In this document: positions 22,240 through 33,719 of the stretch, one piece after another
How positions within the stretch are numbered: position 1 is the first letter of the stretch
Layout: each line of letters opens with the position of its first letter
Source of the DNA: Hydnum rufescens UP504
Taxonomy: Eukaryota; Basidiomycota; Agaricomycetes; Cantharellales; Hydnaceae
NCBI GenBank assembly: GCA_014904985.1
Contig: MU129078.1
Span: forward strand, 85,459-137,955
Length of the DNA stretch: 52,497 nt
Direction of reading: 5' to 3'
The notes under the pieces: generated by a model
What the model was told of the DNA's origin: nothing
Seen by the model: the letters and a program-made list of their open reading frames with translations, nothing else
Databases searched by the model: none
Position numbers and translations under genes: made by a program

Positions 22240-25200
22240 TCATCCTTTCTGTGTGTCTACTGGGTCTAATCAAACTTTTGAGGCCCCAAAGGACCCTCTG
22301 GTGCAGCTTACTAATAGGTGTCTAAGTTTGTCTAGATCCAATAATATCCAATAATAATGGGTGCTAATGTGATGCAATGTTTCTACTAGTGTCTAAATTA
22401 GAACAAAGGCAATCTTGCTCAGGGGCATAGGAACATGGTCTAAATGTCAGAGATGGTCTAGGTGTGTTCTAGAAATCTAGGGAACAACAATCTAGTTCAG
22501 GTCTATAGTTTCATTGCCCAGACAACATCTTAGTCATGTCTATATTTTTCATGTCTAGTGGACACAATTCCTAAGAACAATCAAAAGACACATCCTGACC
22601 TCTAGAAAACTAGACCAACAAATTCTGGACAAAAACATCCTAAGACACAATTCTAGAACCATGTCTTAGTTCATGGTCAGACACACTAGACTGTCAGTCA
22701 GGTTATTTAAAGACATGGGTTTTTAAGTTCATAGTTTTCTAAGACAACAATCTAAGACAGTCTAAGATGCTAAGTTCATGTCTAAGAACATGTCTATCAT
22801 TCTAAGAACACTCTAAGACTGTCTAATCATTGTCTAAAGGACATGTTCTGTTTTCAAATTCAAGACAACATTTCTAAAGCATTTCTAAAAGTCAATTCTA
22901 GTTTTCATGTCAGACCAACTAAGGACATGTTCATCATGTTCTAAGAAAAAAACAATGTTTAAGTTCAGTCTTGAACAAAAAATCAAAAAGACAAATTTTC
23001 TTAGGGACATTCTAGACAAGAAAAGTGAATTAGGTAATATCCCCCAAACTGATATCCAGTTACATTAATAAGGTGTTCTTATTAAAAAAGCCTAAATACG
23101 GAATTGATGAAGTAAACAAAATCCAAAAAATATTTTTAAAGCCAGCCAAAAGAGGGCCCAATGGAGCCCAGGCAGGGGAGGGCCTGGGAAGGGAGGGACC
23201 CTTTAAGGACCCTTGGGCTGAGGAAGAAACCCAGCCCAGAGAATTGCTAGTTTGCCTGGAAAGAGATGGGGCTTAAAATGAAAATACCGGGAATGCCGAA
23301 ACTTTGCTGAATCTGAAAAACCCCGCTGGCGTTCGTTCAAAATTGGCAACATGTTGAACTATATAGGGCGGAAAAGAACATATTTAAAAATTCAAAAATT
23401 CCAAATTCAAGTAGTATATTGAATATTGGGAAAAACGTTTTGGGGACAGAAATAATTTTCCTCTACAGAATACTTGAACTTGGAAATTGCAAACAGGAGT
23501 ATGATTTTAAATATATTTTTTAAATGTAAACAAATTAATGTGCCAAAATTATTCCATCCACCCACTTTAAAGAGGTAAGGGAACTGGAAACAAGGATACC
23601 GAAGCATGAAATTGCCCAAGAAAAAAATACCCAATGAAGCTGGACTATTCTGAAACTTGGCATGTTGATTAGGACAAACTGGCTTCAGGTGAGAAAACAT
23701 TTTATTTCAAATTTCAAAGGGGCCCATCCATTGAGTGAACAGAGAATGAAGCCAATAGGTTCAGCCTTGGAAAATTTGATACTCCCCTACAGACAAGATA
23801 GGCTGAAATTTACATGAGTATTACCATGAAATCAAATTAAATATGTTCCAAGATCATTTATTGTTACCTTCTTAAGCATGAACCCCTTTTTCAGCCCAAA
23901 TAAGGAAACAAGCCTATTTTTTCCAAACTTAGTTTGGTCCTAAATGTGGAGTGTTCACAAATTTTGTAGGCTTTGTCCCCTTCCTGGAAAAAGGGTCCAA
24001 TGGGCCTAGAAGAAAAACAAATAAGGCTATTCTGACATTATTTGTTACATGTTTTCATACTCCATGGGTAAAATTTCAAGTTCCAATTATTCTTGCTTTG
24101 TAGGGGGATTAAAAATCAATTTCAAGTTGAAAACTATTTGCCTCCATATCTTTACTGTAACCTACTGCATGATTGCTGAAAAATTGAATAATTCTTTTCC
24201 TTGGGGCAGTGTCTAAATTCAACATTTCAGAGTTCAGAATATCTGCTTCATTGGGTATTTTGGAATTCACTGGCTCTGATCATGTCCAGTTCCCCTTAAA
24301 GGGTGATTGGATAATTTTGACTAAATTAGTACATTATAATATCTCTGTTTTGCCATTTTTTTCAAGTTTTCCAGTTTTCTGGTAAGGGGAGGGAAATTTT
24401 TTTTTTCAAGAGTCCAAACTTTTGTTTTCTTTTTATTTTAATACTTACTATTGGAATTGGCTGAAATTTTTATTTTTCTTCGCCCTAATAGTCCCCAATC
24501 ATGTGCCAAAAATTTCGGAACGAAACTGGCCCCCACGGTTTCAGATCCAGGCAGTTCCGCTTCCGTATTTCTTTACTGCCCCATTTTCTCTTCCAGGCCA
24601 CTTTACCACTGCTCTGGCCTGGTTTCTTTCAATCAAGCCAGGGTCCTTAAGGGGTCCCCACATTTTCCCCAGCACCCTTCCCCCTGCCTGCTCCATGGGG
24701 ATGCTAAAATATTTTTGGATGTTTCTTTCAATCCCAATTCCGTATAGCTTTTTTAAAATTAAGAAACCAACTTTTATGTAACTGGATATCCAAAAGTTAA
24801 TATGGGGATATTAGCCTATGCACCTTTTCCTGTCTAGACATGGGGACTAGGACATTGGTTCTTTTAGACATGTCTAATTGTGTTCAAGACATGGACTATT
24901 AGACATTCTAAGATGTGTTTCTAGGAACATGGTCTAGGAATTTTGCTAGGGACAGATATAATATGGGTTAGGTGTGTCTAAAGACAATGAAACTTATAAG
25001 ACATTGGGACTAATGTTGCTTTTCTAAGATATTGTCTAAGGACAAACACCTAGACATCTATTTCTGGGACACCTTTAGACATGTCTAATTGATCTCCTAG
25101 CAGGACGCTTTGTTTCTTAAATTAGACAAACTAAGGGTAAGAACATTGCATCCCACAATAGCACCATATTATTGGAAAAATTTTCTAAAGACCAAATTAG

Positions 25201-25560
25201 ACCTTATTGATTTACTGCCAAACCAGAGGCTTGGTCAAATGTTGATTAGACACCAGTAGAACAAACCCAGCAGTAAGGAGATAAGGGGAACCTCTAAGCT
25301 CCAGAAAAATTTTTCTTATTAGACATTGCCTAATTAGGACCTTGTAAAACATCTCAGCAGTGAAACAAAACTCTGGTTGCAGAACCTGTGGCAGGCTATT
25401 TAAAAGACCATGTCGTATATAGGAACTGTTGAAAAAAAATTTCCCAAAAAAAAATACCTCAGCCTTGTTTCTAAGAATGCCTATAACTTTTCAGAACCCT
25501 CTTAGTGTTTGCAGAGAAACCAAACCACCTAAAGAGACTATTGGGAGTGCATTGGTGGCC
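22240..25560. repeat. Copy C of the palindrome-B unit, with dense small indels
   Basis: In order, this repeats the 18.94-19.34 kb segment, the satellite, palindrome B (left arm from ~23,040, right arm to ~24,800), the satellite, and the reverse complement of 19.09-18.66 kb including the hairpin module. Relative to the first copy, most differences are one-to-three-base insertions and stretched A or T runs rather than substitutions. That is typical of uncorrected long-read sequence, although real decay cannot be excluded. No credible gene is present. Confidence 0.8.
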
Positions 25561-25635
25561 TTAACTAGCTCCAGGAACTTTCAGGGGGTCCCCAAGGTGT
25601 TTTCAAATTGACCTTATAAAGTTTCCCTTCATGAC

Positions 25636-26262
25636 TGTCAGGCACGCTGCGAACGCGAGAAGCCACCCAAAAAAAACAAAAATAAAAAAACCAACAGATT
25701 GATTTTCCGGCTAGAGTCCGTGTAAGTCCGGGGCTAAGCCGAAGAGGGAAATCCCGGGGGCAGGAATGAGATAACAAAAGATTAGGAGGAACGAAGGAGC
25801 AAACGCAAGCCGAAGACTAAGCGGAAACGAGCCACACGGTCCTTAAAGCTCGCGGAGTCAACTTGAAAATACTCGGAGCTTTTAAAGCCGGGAAAGTAAA
25901 CAGCGAATCCTGAGAGGAACCCAAATAGCTGGGTCTCGTGATTCGCTCTTGGATCTAAACTTACATGAGAACATATAACGGGATGAATTCGCTAAACTGG
26001 AGTTACAAGGGGAACAAGAACAGGAACAGAGAAAACAGAACTCGGCCAGGGAAACCGGAAGCAATGGGGAAATAAAGGAAATTGAAGGAAATAACCCAAG
26101 AAATAGGGTTGGACCGGAATCAAACCGGAATAGCCGGAGAGGCCAAGACTGGGCAAGGGAAAAAATAGTGCGGAGAGGACCGGAGCTGGGAAGTGCGCGG
26201 GACGGAGGACCGGAAGTTGACCGAGTAGGACGGAGTGAGAAGTTTGGGGGGAACCACGAGAA
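25636..26262. mobile_element. Inverted, indel-rich copy of the solo LTR
   Basis: Read on the minus strand, this follows the LTR at 17,992-18,591 throughout, including the CTCCGGT-rich start, the TTCCTGTTC run and the final CCTGACA (here TGTCAGG at 25,636). The adjoining bases CTTCATGAC match the inverted flank of the first LTR with one base lost. It is therefore part of the larger inverted duplication, not an independent insertion. Confidence 0.82.
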
Positions 26263-27270
26263 TAAATACCAATTTATATGGGCTTAAACATTTGCTGTTT
26301 CCAAATTTCCAACTATTTAAAAAATTCCTTGTATCATGGGACCGTAAATTAGGGAACATCCAAAAGGGGCCCAATGGAACTTGTTCAATTACTGGTGAAA
26401 TCAAATTACAAAGGAGTGGGAGAAAAAATATGCAAGTTATGGGCAAAAGGAAGTGAGAAGATGGGGAGACGTCAGTGAAAAAAAATGTTGGAATGCAGCA
26501 AAATGGGGTGGAGAGAGGGATTGAATGCATTATGGCCAAAAAAGCACCCAGATGAAACAAGATTGCCCATACAAGAGTTAAGTGGGGGGAGAGGAAAAGG
26601 AATGGTCTTTTAAAACAAAGCCAGAAATGCTTTCCAAAAATGGAAACTTTCATGAGTAAGATGTTTGGAAAAAGGGGAGTCTGGGAAAGAAAACAAAGCC
26701 CAAAAAAAAACAGGAATGAAATTGGTAGCAGGAAAAATGAAAGCTTTGAAAAACCAAAAACCAAACAGGTCCCATTCTTCCTTCTCTTTTCCTCCTTTGC
26801 CGGCCCGAGAGAATGGGATCGTGGTTTTTCACTTCCATTTCCTGCTAAACACCATTCATTCGTGTGGGGCTGTTTTTCCTTTGGCCCCAGACTTCCCTTC
26901 ATCCCACCACATTCACTCCATGAGTTCATTTTGGGAGGGCATTTCTGGGCTTTGTTAGAACCTATTTCCTCTTCCTCCTCCCCATAACATCACCTTGTAG
27001 TGGGGGCAGAATTTTCGTTGTCATTTTGGCTTGTTTTTTTGCCTTATGCAGATTCGCACCCCTTCTCCCTGGGCCCCACCCCATTTTGCATGTCCTAAAT
27101 CGCACCCAATTTTTCACTTCATGCCTTCCATCTTTTTCTTCCTTCTTGCCCCCATACTTGGCATATGGTCCCACCTTTTGTAATTGATTTACCCAAGATT
27201 GAAGTCCCCCATTGGGGCCCCCCTTGGATGTATTTCCCTAATTAGGGGTTCCCAATGGCATAAAGGATTT
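26263..27270. repeat. Inverted copy of the 17.40-17.99 kb segment
   Basis: The reverse complement of the region left of the solo LTR is recognisable with many small insertions, and it is longer than its partner. The 269-residue minus frame at 26,120-26,929 is rich in Phe, Leu and Ser, spans the LTR border and follows repeat sequence, so I do not call it a gene. Confidence 0.7.
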
Positions 27271-27274
27271 TTTA

Positions 27275-27590
27275 ATAAGTTGATGCACCTCTAAGGCTCC
27301 AGAAAATATCTTATCAGACATGCCTAAATTAGACCTGTAACACTCTCCAGCCAGTGAACAAACCCTCCCAGGTGGCACCTGTGGCAGGCTATTTTAGACA
27401 TGTCTATATAGTGAACTTAGAAAAAAATTTCCCCAAAAATACCCCTCAGGTGTGTCTTAGACATGCCTATACTCAGAACACCTCTCAGGTGGTTTGCAGA
27501 TGCAAACTCAAACCACCTAAGAGGTACTATTTTGAGGGTGCATTAGGTGAGTTAGGCCCAAAAAGTGCCTCATTTTTGGGCCTAGTTAGG
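27275..27590. repeat. Inverted copy of 18.65-18.93 kb with hairpin module (copy 2)
   Basis: Sequence from CACCTCTAAGGCTCCAGAAA to the 14-bp stem of the hairpin module is the near-clean reverse complement of 18,660-18,930. The copy lies just outside the noisy inverted block and is much cleaner than the other inverted copy at ~25,290-25,560. Confidence 0.85.
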
Positions 27591-27629
27591 GCTGATTTTG
27601 TGGCTGACTGAGGTGTTTTGCTCTTGCTC

Positions 27630-27780
27630 TCTCATTCTCTAAGTCCACAATTATCAAACTTTACACACAAAGGTGTACTGGATATTGAAAATAATATTAT
27701 AAAACCAACTACCTGCTCTCACTCTCTAAGTCCACAATTGAATTCAAAATCAAACTTTATGCATGAAGGTGTACTGTGAG
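27630..27780 (+). repeat. Direct repeat, two ~60-bp copies about 82 bp apart
   Basis: CTCTAAGTCCACAATT, then TCAAACTTTA, then AAGGTGTACTG occurs at ~27,639-27,682 and ~27,722-27,777, with a short insertion in the second copy. Its function is unknown; it borders the MULE-bearing region. Confidence 0.7.
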
Positions 27781-27959
27781 TGGTGAAGTTCTTCATTTGT
27801 GACAGGGAAAGTATGGCTATTGTGCCTATTCTCAACATTCTGAACTGCTTGGAGATAATATTGAAGGGTGGGTGCAACCTTTTTGAATAATTTCAAGGAT
27901 GTTATCAAGGAGAGCCATCGCAGTGATGGGTTCTCCATCTGTTTCTTGAGTATGGTTGC

Positions 27960-28510
27960 CATGGTCAGGTTTTGCCCAATTTGGGCAAAACCATAACCTG
28001 AACCTGACCTGAGGTTTGGTTGCATTCAGGTCAGGTTCTGGTTTAAACTTGAAACCTGAGGTATGAGGGAAGCCAACATTTTCAGGGGGTACTACAGAAT
28101 ATCTACACCCTCTGCTCAAGTCTCTGCCTCTGCCACTGCCTTTGCATGCTGCTTTAGATCCACATTTCCTTCCTAGCCCCTTTCACTTCAATTTATTGCT
28201 CACACATCTTCTGGAGATGGTGTTTAGTTACTACATTCTGTCATGTGACTTGTGACCTGCACCAATTACCTCATTTGATGGCCAAGTCATGTGACTTCTG
28301 ACTCCAGAACTATTGTCACATGTGTAAATTGCCAGGTTTGGTGCCAGAATAATGGTCAATTTACATGGAATGGAACCTACACCCTACCTTTCAGGTTCAG
28401 GTTTAAACCTGGTTTCAGACCAGTTTTTGGATTCAGGGCAAGGGCAAAACCTGAACCTGACCTGGGTCAGGTTCAGGTTTAAAGTCAGGTTCCACAGGTT
28501 TAAACCTGTA
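27960..28510. repeat. Cluster of CAGGTTCAGGTTTAAACCTG-type inverted iterons
   Basis: Motifs AGGTTCAGGTTTAAA and their complements appear in both orientations at ~27,990-28,060 and ~28,383-28,510, enclosing about 320 bp with no coding signal. A palindrome GCCCAATTTGGGC lies at ~27,974. The layout resembles the subterminal repeats of a non-autonomous DNA transposon, but no target duplication was identified. Confidence 0.5.
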
Positions 28511-28732
28511 CCACAGCATCCATATTCTTGAGAGTCTTGGCCATTTGAGTCAAATCAATTATTAAAGCATGGACTTGATCCTCCCTTTTTAACATCTATC
28601 AGAGGAAAAGCAGAGCTAAAGATATTAGCTATGAGGCAGAACTATAGGTACATGATGAGAGCATAATGTACCTCTTCCACATCAGACTTGTATGCAATGT
28701 CATTTTCACTGATATCAGAATTTGATGGGGCA

Positions 28733-31700
28733 TCAGATTTTTACTATACTTACTGAGTGATTAGTACTATTAGAAACTGAGGTGTGCTGGGTACATACCC
28801 TCTTATAACTACTCAAGGCTTTGTCAACAGAAGTTGGAGGTGAACAAGGTTGTTTGTGAGACTCAACAGGATTGTAAGTCAATCTCCAAGCACCTTGTGA
28901 TATAAGATCATGGCTCCCCATCCAGATGTTGTCATCACCATCTGAGATCAATCCTTCTGTGTCTGGGATCTTGGTGATATGGGGGTGTTGAAATGGGCAG
29001 TTATTGGCTACAGTGTATGTCACATGCTGCTCAACTGCAGCCTCTACCCTCTCCACTTGTCTGGCCTATCCTATGGCCACCCCCTTTTACTATATATAAC
29101 ATAGGTACTTGATGTACATACCCCACTGGTTTGTACCTCCACAACTGTAGCCTGCACCAAGTTCTTCATTCCACAAAAGGGGGATCTTGTAGATAGGCAT
29201 TACTTGGCAGTGAGTCAGTTTTTCAAAGAAATTTTTGGGCTGAGGTGCAGCTGCTTCCACTGCCTGGACAAGATGTTTGCAGAAATGCTGTGCCTGCAAT
29301 TGTTGTCCACCACACCTGCATGTCCAATTCTGATGCTCAGTGCATAATCTGTGGCACTACAAGGATGCTTTGTTAACTCAATCCATGCCTTCTTTGCAGC
29401 CTCTTGGGATGTGGTGAGTGTCACAGGCCATCTGATGAGGTGCCTCCCATCAAGGCTCTTGATTTGATGAGTTCTGCAGGTATCATGTCATTGATCATTG
29501 TGTAAACTGTCTGGTTGAGTCAAGGCCAGTGCATGAAACCAAGGTGAGTGTGTTTGAGATGTCACCAATGACTCTCACTGGTCATCATTGTTCAAAGGTG
29601 TGATAAGAGATTGGATTTTGATGAGTGGGCCCACAGATTCTGCATTGGAAGTGAGTACCATGAATTTGACATATATGCCCAGACTTCTGTCAAGCCTTGC
29701 TGTTCACAAAATGTGTACATCTCATGCACACACTGGTCCAGTATTTTGAGGGGTGACTGGCGGGTACCTGAACATGTTGGAAAGAAATTGTGGCAGCAGA
29801 AGTGGTGAGTGATTAAGGAGAGAAGTTGCTTGTGATGGGCAGCAGGACAAAACCCATATGTAGGATCTAGAGATTGTTTCCCCTCAACATTGAACTCCAA
29901 GGTTGGGTGCATCATCCTCATCACCTATGTCAGTACCATCCTTGTGTCTATTGCTGTCATTGGCAGTTTGCTTGCTGGGTGTGTCAATGGATCCCCCTTC
30001 ATTAGTGACCTTTTTCAGTAGAGATTGGATGTTGCCCAGGATCACCACATTACTACCCCCAAATATTCATCATCCTTGTTGTTCTTGGAACTGATGTCCT
30101 CAGCTGCTGGATCTGTTGGAGTACTGCAGGATGGTTTGAAAATTTCCCAGTCCTTTGACTTGATTGTGAAATGCAGTATAAATGTTCATACTATTTTTTG
30201 TTAGAATTACTCAGAAGATTAAAAGCTAGGCCACCTACCAAGGTTCTGGGTAATTCATGTCACTGTGCAATTGGGAGGAAGGTGGGACTAATAAATGGGA
30301 AACTTTCAATGGCCCCCTTGGCATCATAGTGGGTTGGCTGACAATGGACAATAGAGAGTTGCTGCTTGATCACTGTCAGGACATGCCAATAGCAGAGCTG
30401 GTGTTTTGCATCAGGGATGAATACTTGGGCAAGTGCATTAATCTCACTGTGATCCTTATTGGAGTGTGTGACCTTGGCATTTATATTCCAGTCATTGAAA
30501 AAGTGTCCAAGCCATTCTGCCAGGATTGCCTCCTTGCTCCCTGCCTCAGGATTCTTCCCTTTGACCACATGAAGCACCAACCTAAGGCAAGTCCTGAACC
30601 CCTTGCCTCTCCTAGAAGCACAAAGAGCTCCCAATTACTTGTTGTTCATTTCCCTGTAAGATGAAGTGTGCATTCTTGTCAATATTAAACGAATTGCTTA
30701 CATGCCAAATCCACCACCAATTCATGGATCTGATTGGCCCACTTCCTCAGAATCTCTGGTATGGAGAACACAAGAGAGTCATATTCCACATTAGGCTTGA
30801 TGTTAATTACCTGAGTGCAGGCATGCTCTCCATTGCCCTTTTCACTGACACTTGTGTGGGAGAGAAGAAGTATGGCTGATGCTAAAGGGTCATCATTGAG
30901 CCTCCATTCCTTCATATTCAATAAGCACCAATACTGATATGCAGCATCACAAGAAAATGGAGGACCCTGTGGCTGGTAGTGATCAACAAGCCCTTTCCAT
31001 ATCTAGGAAAATGAGTGACTCATGAGGTATTCCTCCACATACAGGTACTCACATCTTTCATGGATCTAGCTTGGTTGTTTGAGATCCATTCAAGGTCCTT
31101 GGGTGGAATCATTGTCACACAATAGGGGATATCATCATGCATGTGTCAAATGTCAATCTTTGCCCTAACCACATTGAATATGACCTGTAGGGTAATATTT
31201 AGATGGCTCTGACACTGAAAGTAGGACATATGTCAGTGGTCTCAGCACTTATTTGTGTCAGCATGCTTCCTGGATTTGCCTTTACTCTTCTGATCTTGTG
31301 CACAATGATAACAGAATTCAATTGCAGGCAGACCACCATTCATCCCCTTTTGGGGCACAGAATCATGAAATCTAGCAAATTGTTAGTACTATATAGGCAC
31401 TTAGCAACATGATAGCATGCCCATGTACATCCACCAGTAACCAAGAATCTCCCTGTACTGGTGTCCAATTTTCTCAGCAATAACCTTGGAAGAATCAAAC
31501 CCCTCCCTTGTTGAAGGGTCCAGCAGAAGTACCCTGTCATCACCAAAAGAGGTAATTTGGACCACATGTGCACCATTGCCCTCCAATGCTTCCTTTGAAT
31601 TGAAAAGGATTGTATGAGTGTGAGGCTCTCATTCCTTGGCTGCCTCAAGGTCAGGGTAAAAGTCATTGAGTGTTGGCAGGATCCAGCAGCCTCACAATCC

Positions 31701-31840
31701 ACTGCTTTTTTCACTTGGCTTTTGTTGCAGTTTTTACCTAGGCAACTAATACAGCATATAGTGAGACCACCATGCAGGGCACAAAACTCATCAAGGGGCT
31801 TTGAGACATTGCATTGAATGCAAGTTTCAACTGAACCCAT
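28733..31840 (-). pseudogene. Mutator-like (MULE) transposase with SWIM zinc finger, decayed
   Basis: Read on the minus strand, the gene starts near 31,840 with an N-terminal C-x2-C cluster (CIQCNVSKPLDEF, then CISC). The MULE transposase core is at 30,634-30,260, with HSNKDHSEINAL and AKHQLCYWH, the second catalytic Asp and the C/W/H signature of the family. Further on come WYSLPMQNLWA (~29,640) and a SWIM zinc finger at ~29,330-29,262 (TCRCGG followed by FCKHLVQAV), as in basidiomycete MULEs. The frame is shifted or stopped many times, so it is a relic; some breaks may be introns. The segment 28,733-29,056 may be its C-terminal tail or unrelated. Terminal inverted repeats were not found. 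Confidence 0.85.
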
Positions 31841-31940
31841 GGCTGAGGGGGACTGGGAGCAATAATTGATTTTTTTTCAAGCATGTAAACAGAGGAACCA
31901 AACTCCAGTAGTTCCCACAATTTTTTGATGCACACATGGT

Positions 31941-32388
31941 TAACTCATGTGCCACCCACTGTTGTTTTTATTAGGTCTACTTCCGTCTCGGCAACCGTAT
32001 AGGCATTTGCCGTAGGAACAATTTCAACCTGGTCCGTCTCAGCAACCGTAGTTCGAGGGCTGAAAGTCAAGAACTCTTTTACAGGTCGTTGCCGACCCCC
32101 ATAGGCACTTGCCGATTGAGAATTGATTTTCATTTCATCCCGGCCGTCTCGGCACCAGTTGTACGTGCCCAAAATCAAAAAATTTCCCGGTAAGCGCGCA
32201 GGATGTCAACCGGGACCTGATCTTCCCGCGGTCTTTGTTTTGTGGCTTGTGGTGTTGACAGACCCCACCACTAATCAATATGAGTTTGCCCAATAACCAA
32301 GGGACCCATCATACTTGATTTGAAAGCATTCGTTGAAGCTTATGGGGTCGCTTCCCACTGTTTCCTTGTCACGTTTTCCATCCGAACG
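31941..32388. promoter_or_regulatory. CpG-rich upstream region of the zinc-cluster gene
   Basis: Base composition changes here: CG dinucleotides become frequent, unlike the transposon-derived DNA on both sides. Short inverted and repeated blocks such as CCGTCTCGGCA and CCGTCTCAGCAACCGTA occur at ~31,983, 32,034 and 32,145. It probably is the promoter of the gene that starts at 32,389. The minus frame 31,945-32,178 reflects these repeats. Confidence 0.4.
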
Positions 32389-33719
32389 ATGTCCCCCGAC
32401 CTCCACCCCCACACGACCCTCATTCCTGATGGCATGCCCATTGCTTCTCAAGAAATAATTCCCGGCTCCGGATCTATCCCCGAACCCATTCCGGAGCGCT
32501 TGATCGGTTCGGCATCTTTTACCTCGACCACTGTCCCGCCTTCTAGGAAGGCATGTCATGCTTGGTGACTATCATACAATTTAGGTTTTCTGCGTTTCCT
32601 GAATAACGTATCAACCTTCTTGTGATAGCCGCAGCAGGAAAGTAAAATGTGATGGACAAGAGGTCTGCGCTGGCTGTCTTGCTCGCAATAAGGAGTGTGT
32701 GTATGACACTAGGCCAAAACGGCGAGGTCCAGACAAAGTCCCGGGAGCGAGACGACGGCGCTCTGCAGCTCCAAAAGGCCTCGGCGATTTACTGCCTCCA
32801 CACCGTATTGATCCCGAAGCCCAGACCCCGCCATATAATTCAGCTGCCTCGACATCCCGACCCGACGAAGCTACGGTAACCTAATCTCACTCTACTCGAA
32901 CGAAGGCAGCCAGTCCGACTGATCAGTATCGTGGTCACAATGCGCAGAATGCACACCCCACTGTTTCCAGAATATCTCGAAGCTCTGATGTTCCCGTCAT
33001 CCATCCTGGATTGGACGGTAGTTTGCCTTCCTTGAAGACTGGAGCCACTAGATCCGTGAGCCTGAGCCCCTCTGTGCTTTCCCATGTTCAATTATAGATA
33101 AATTACTTCAGAATGAAGCCCCTCCGCAGGCTACATACGTTCACAGCTCGCATGCCTGGGTCCCTGGCGAAGAGCCTGTCACCGTTCCCAATGACCTTTT
33201 CACATGGTCAGTATACCCACGGATAAAATTTGCTATTGATGAAACTGATACATACATAGGCCCAATGGTCCCATTGTTTGGGATACCAGCCTCAGCATTG
33301 CTCATGGTCCATCGGTACAATTTTCTCGCAAGACTTGGTGGGATACTTGCTCGGTATATATTCTTCGGAGCCGCCTATGATCCAGCACGTAATTGGTTTG
33401 GCATACCTGTACACGCCAGGCGCATTGTCGTACTTTAGACCCAAGTTCTGATACAGGTCTACGTATATCGTATATTTTCAGAACTATGTTATCTCTCTTC
33501 TATTTACTGAGAATACCTCTTGGACCATGCACTTCCCTTCCATACGTCCTTGGTGTGTTGGTCCAAGCTCACTCTCCGACAAATACCATATTGTACTCTC
33601 TATGGTACTCACACCTATTTCTGACAGCCATATGCGCTTCGTACCAAGTGACGATCTACTTGTTGAGCATTTCCACCCTCCAAGAACCTGCGAACCGCAT
33701 ATATGCTTCATGCACTTGA
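32389..33719 (+). CDS. Zn(II)2Cys6 fungal transcription factor, six-exon model
   Basis: A nuclear DNA-binding regulator of the fungal zinc-cluster class. Joining exons 32,389-32,564, 32,629-32,875, 32,927-33,017, 33,098-33,206, 33,260-33,353 and 33,420-33,719 keeps one frame through introns of 64, 51, 80, 53 and 66 bp, all GT-AG, giving 338 residues. The splice at 32,565 creates the second cysteine of the binuclear cluster: Cys at 56, 59, 66, 72, 75 and 82 (C-x2-C-x6-C-x5-C-x2-C-x6-C), followed by a basic KRRGPDKVPGARRRR tail typical of agaricomycete members. Exon 5 has SRKTWWD, resembling the start of the fungal-specific regulatory domain. Family members are usually about twice as long, so the C terminus is truncated or exon 6 is mis-modelled. 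The first two exons are secure; later exons are inference. Target genes are unknown. Confidence 0.75.

Noticed and set aside
22240..25560. RIP-type mutation as cause of divergence of copy C
   Set aside because: RIP gives C-to-T and G-to-A transitions; the differences here are mostly insertions, deletions and homopolymer changes.
26120..26929. 269-residue hydrophobic minus-strand protein
   Set aside because: It crosses the border of the inverted LTR copy and indel-rich repeats; the cleaner partner at 17.4-18.2 kb does not support such a gene.
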